Of a DNA stretch of 49,407 nt, positions 48,142 through 49,407 are shown piece by piece (position 1 is the stretch's first letter; every line of letters begins with the position of its first letter). The DNA is from Microbispora siamensis (lineage in GTDB: Bacteria; Actinomycetota; Actinomycetes; Streptosporangiales; Streptosporangiaceae), in the NCBI RefSeq assembly GCF_016863095.1, contig NZ_BOOF01000065.1:1-49407 (forward strand). The letters are read 5' to 3'. The notes below the pieces were generated by a model. The model made no database searches. It saw nothing but the letters and a program-made list of their open reading frames with translations, and was not told the origin of the DNA. The position numbers and the translations under genes are program-made.

Positions 48142-48539
48142 GTCTCCACCTCGCATTCGTACGGCTGCCCTGTGTGCGACTGATCCGGGCGGGACTCGCA
48201 GCCCGCGGCGCGCACCCGCCAGCCGTCGGGGAACCGGTGCAGGAAGAGCGTGTCGCCGTCCACCCGTACGCGCGCCTCGTCGCCCCAGACGTCGACACCG
48301 CGTACCGCGCCCGCCCGCAGTCCGGCCGACACGATCTGTTTCTCGCAGTCGTCCAGTGACCGCGCGGCCCTGGGTGCCAGGAGCAGGCATGCCTCCCCTC
48401 CCCGGCCTTCTCCGGCCGCGGACAGGAACCGCTCCGCCGTCCCGGCGACCGAGGTGTCCTCCGCTGAGGCGCACCCTGTGACGATCAGCGCGGGGGCGAC
48501 CAGCGCGAGGCAGACGACCGCCGTTGCTCGTATGCCCAT
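48138..48539 (-). CDS. Small lipoprotein of unknown function
   Basis: A 133-residue lipoprotein: hydrophobic signal and lipobox IVTGC (Cys about residue 23), then a compact domain of about 110 residues with two paired cysteines (ACLLL, DDCEKQ, AAGCESRP, YECEVET). It contains GDEARVRVDGDTLFLHRFPDGWRV, a beta-rich block (core RVDGDTLFLHRF) that looks like a nuclear transport factor 2-like or similar small alpha/beta fold. The ATG at 48539 fits. First gene of a unit with the microprotein and the DUF6766-like protein. Confidence 0.8.
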   Translation of the reverse strand: MGIRATAVVCLALVAPALIVTGCASAEDTSVAGTAERFLSAAGEGRGGEACLLLAPRAARSLDDCEKQIVSAGLRAGAVRGVDVWGDEARVRVDGDTLFLHRFPDGWRVRAAGCESRPDQSHTGQPYECEVET

Positions 48540-48681
48540 GGACCGCGACTACCCGAGCGGCGGAAGTGAAACCTGAACAGAGTTTTCGTCGGTTATATGG
48601 GATTAATCACCCCTCGCGCGTAATATGGGCGAGGCCGGAAGCGGTCCGGATAGGGTCGTCTCACCAGCGGAGGTGGGACCC

Positions 48682-49056
48682 TTGCACGACTTCCAGGTGT
48701 CGGTGGCGCAGTCGCCTCCCTTCACCCTCGTCACCCTCAGTGGCGAACTCGATGTGATCACGGTCCCGAAGCTGCGTGAGCGGGTGGCTCCCCTTCTGGT
48801 CCGGCCCGCGACGCGCATCCTGTTCGACGTCGAGAAGCTGCGGTTCATCGACAGCGCCGGCATGAGGGTGCTCATCGACGCCTGCGTCCGCACCCCGCCG
48901 AAGGACGGTGACGGCGCCGTCTGCGGGATGAGCCCGCAGATGCGTCACCTGTTCTCGCTGCTCGGCCTCATCTCGCGGCTCACCGTGTATCCGACCCGCG
49001 CCGACGCGTTGCGCCATCCGGTGGCCATGCCTTCCGACACGGCCCGGATGAACTGA
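48682..49056 (+). CDS. STAS-domain anti-sigma factor antagonist
   Basis: A 124-residue SpoIIAA/RsbV-like protein. It shows VTLSGELDVITVPKLRERV and the phosphorylatable serine block LRFIDSAGMRVLIDAC (the Ser is near residue 58). When dephosphorylated such proteins bind an anti-sigma kinase and free an alternative sigma factor. The TTG at 48682 is preferred because GGAGG lies eight bases upstream; an ATG 19 codons earlier is possible but has no such site. No kinase or sigma gene is adjacent. Confidence 0.88.
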   Translation: MHDFQVSVAQSPPFTLVTLSGELDVITVPKLRERVAPLLVRPATRILFDVEKLRFIDSAGMRVLIDACVRTPPKDGDGAVCGMSPQMRHLFSLLGLISRLTVYPTRADALRHPVAMPSDTARMN

Positions 49057-49088
49057 CCGGCCGGCGCGGAACCGGATCCTCACCGGGT

Positions 49089-49162
49089 CCTCCGGAGGAA
49101 GCCCGGTTCTTCAGGACCGGGAGGAATCCGGACCTCGTCAGGAGTGGCCCGGCGAAGCCGGG
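49089..49162 (+). mobile_element. Probable 3' end (guide-RNA-like scaffold) of an IS200/IS605-type element
   Basis: The segment holds a perfect 12-base palindrome TCCTCCGGAGGA (49089-49100), a hairpin CCCGGTTC-ttca-GGACCGGG with one G-U pair (49102-49121) followed by GAGGAA, and a second hairpin CCCGGC-gaa-GCCGGG (49148-49162). The stem-loop followed by GGGAGGAA is the usual look of the right end after tnpB genes in actinomycetes, where the guide RNA is formed. No tnpB lies upstream, so this is a stray or decayed end. Confidence 0.5.
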
Positions 49163-49239
49163 ACAGCCTTGAACGAGAAGCGCTCACGACTTTGCTCCTT
49201 CTGCTGACCGGTTAGGCAAAACGCTTGTAAAGTTCGAAC

Positions 49240-49407
49240 GTGCGTACGGCTTACAAGGTGCGGATCTACCCCACCGCCGAACAAGCCGCGGTGTTGAACC
49301 GCACGTTCGGCTGCGTACGCCTGGTCTGGAATCTGGTCCTGGCGTGGCGGCAGGCCCGCTACCGTGCCGAGGGCGTGACAACCTCCTACGCGCAGACCGA
49401 CCGGTAC
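49240..49407 (+). CDS. tnpB: Start of a TnpB/OrfB-type transposon nuclease (cut by window edge)
   Basis: Fifty-six residues are visible, starting GTG at 49240: MRTAYKVRIYPTAEQAAVLN, followed by RTFGCVRLVWNLVLAWRQAR. This is the N-terminal helix-turn-helix domain of IS605 OrfB/TnpB proteins. TnpB is an RNA-guided nuclease of IS200/IS605 and IS607 elements. The frame is open to the end of the window. CTTGTAA and TTACAAG (49224-49230 and 49251-49257) form an inverted repeat around the start codon. Whether the element has a tnpA cannot be seen. Confidence 0.85.
   Translation, partial: MRTAYKVRIYPTAEQAAVLNRTFGCVRLVWNLVLAWRQARYRAEGVTTSYAQTDRY

Noticed and set aside
48625..48681. ATG at 48625 as start of the STAS gene
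   Set aside because: The extra 19 residues are not conserved in style and the TTG at 48682 has GGAGG at a good distance; kept as an alternative only.
49184..49381. A minus-strand frame opposite the tnpB start
   Set aside because: It is the shadow of the TnpB N-terminal frame, which matches a known domain.

Overview
The window is GC-rich with many GTG starts and tightly overlapping genes. It carries Tat and lipoprotein signals and a CBM2 domain, and has GntR/FadR, TetR, SPW-repeat, CsbD and DUF6766-like proteins. This points to an actinomycete, possibly of the Streptosporangiales; that rank is inference from style and not from a marker gene. I saw no rRNA, tRNA or CRISPR array.

Positions 1-25550 form one large carbohydrate locus that I read as import and breakdown of L-fucose by the non-phosphorylated route. 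Two Tat-exported alpha-L-fucosidases (GH95 at 19659 and GH29 at 23441) would release fucose. A ribose-type ABC importer (13719-17412) would take it up. An aldo/keto reductase, an amidohydrolase-type lactonase, an enolase-family L-fuconate dehydratase, an SDR and a fumarylacetoacetase-type hydrolase would convert it to pyruvate and L-lactate. Inside the same two divergent operons lies a complete nickel-pincer cofactor system. larA, larB and larC sit in the minus-strand operon (10588 to 4022), and larE sits in the plus-strand operon after the dehydratase and its FadR regulator. Most junctions overlap, so the racemase/epimerase system and the fucose genes are expressed together. L-lactate, the predicted end product, is the textbook substrate of LarA. 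A second branch at the left edge (zinc alcohol dehydrogenase, SMP-30 lactonase, IlvD/Edd dehydratase) duplicates the first three steps with unrelated enzyme families. Three FadR-family regulators are present. A palindromic motif GACAT-N3-ATGTC recurs upstream of the importer and of the GH29 gene.

Positions 25600-34950 are mixed housekeeping and accessory genes: a TetR/NAD-epimerase divergent pair with tandem operators, a phosphopantetheinyl transferase, a TerC membrane protein with a small winged-helix regulator, a class V aminotransferase, a glutathionyl-hydroquinone-reductase-type GST, an SPW protein, a CsbD stress protein, small hypotheticals and a DJ-1/PfpI remnant.

Positions 34969-42381 hold a dipeptide/oligopeptide ABC importer (binding protein, two permeases, two ATPases) ending in an M24 peptidase homologue that has lost most metal ligands, with a divergent Lrp/AsnC regulator. 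Positions 42509-49056 hold a ROK protein, a secreted CBM2-Cip1-like protein, a hemerythrin, a ferritin-like protein, a DUF6766-like membrane protein with an overlapping microprotein and a lipoprotein, and a STAS anti-sigma antagonist. The right edge has an IS200/IS605-type end followed by the start of a tnpB gene cut by the window.
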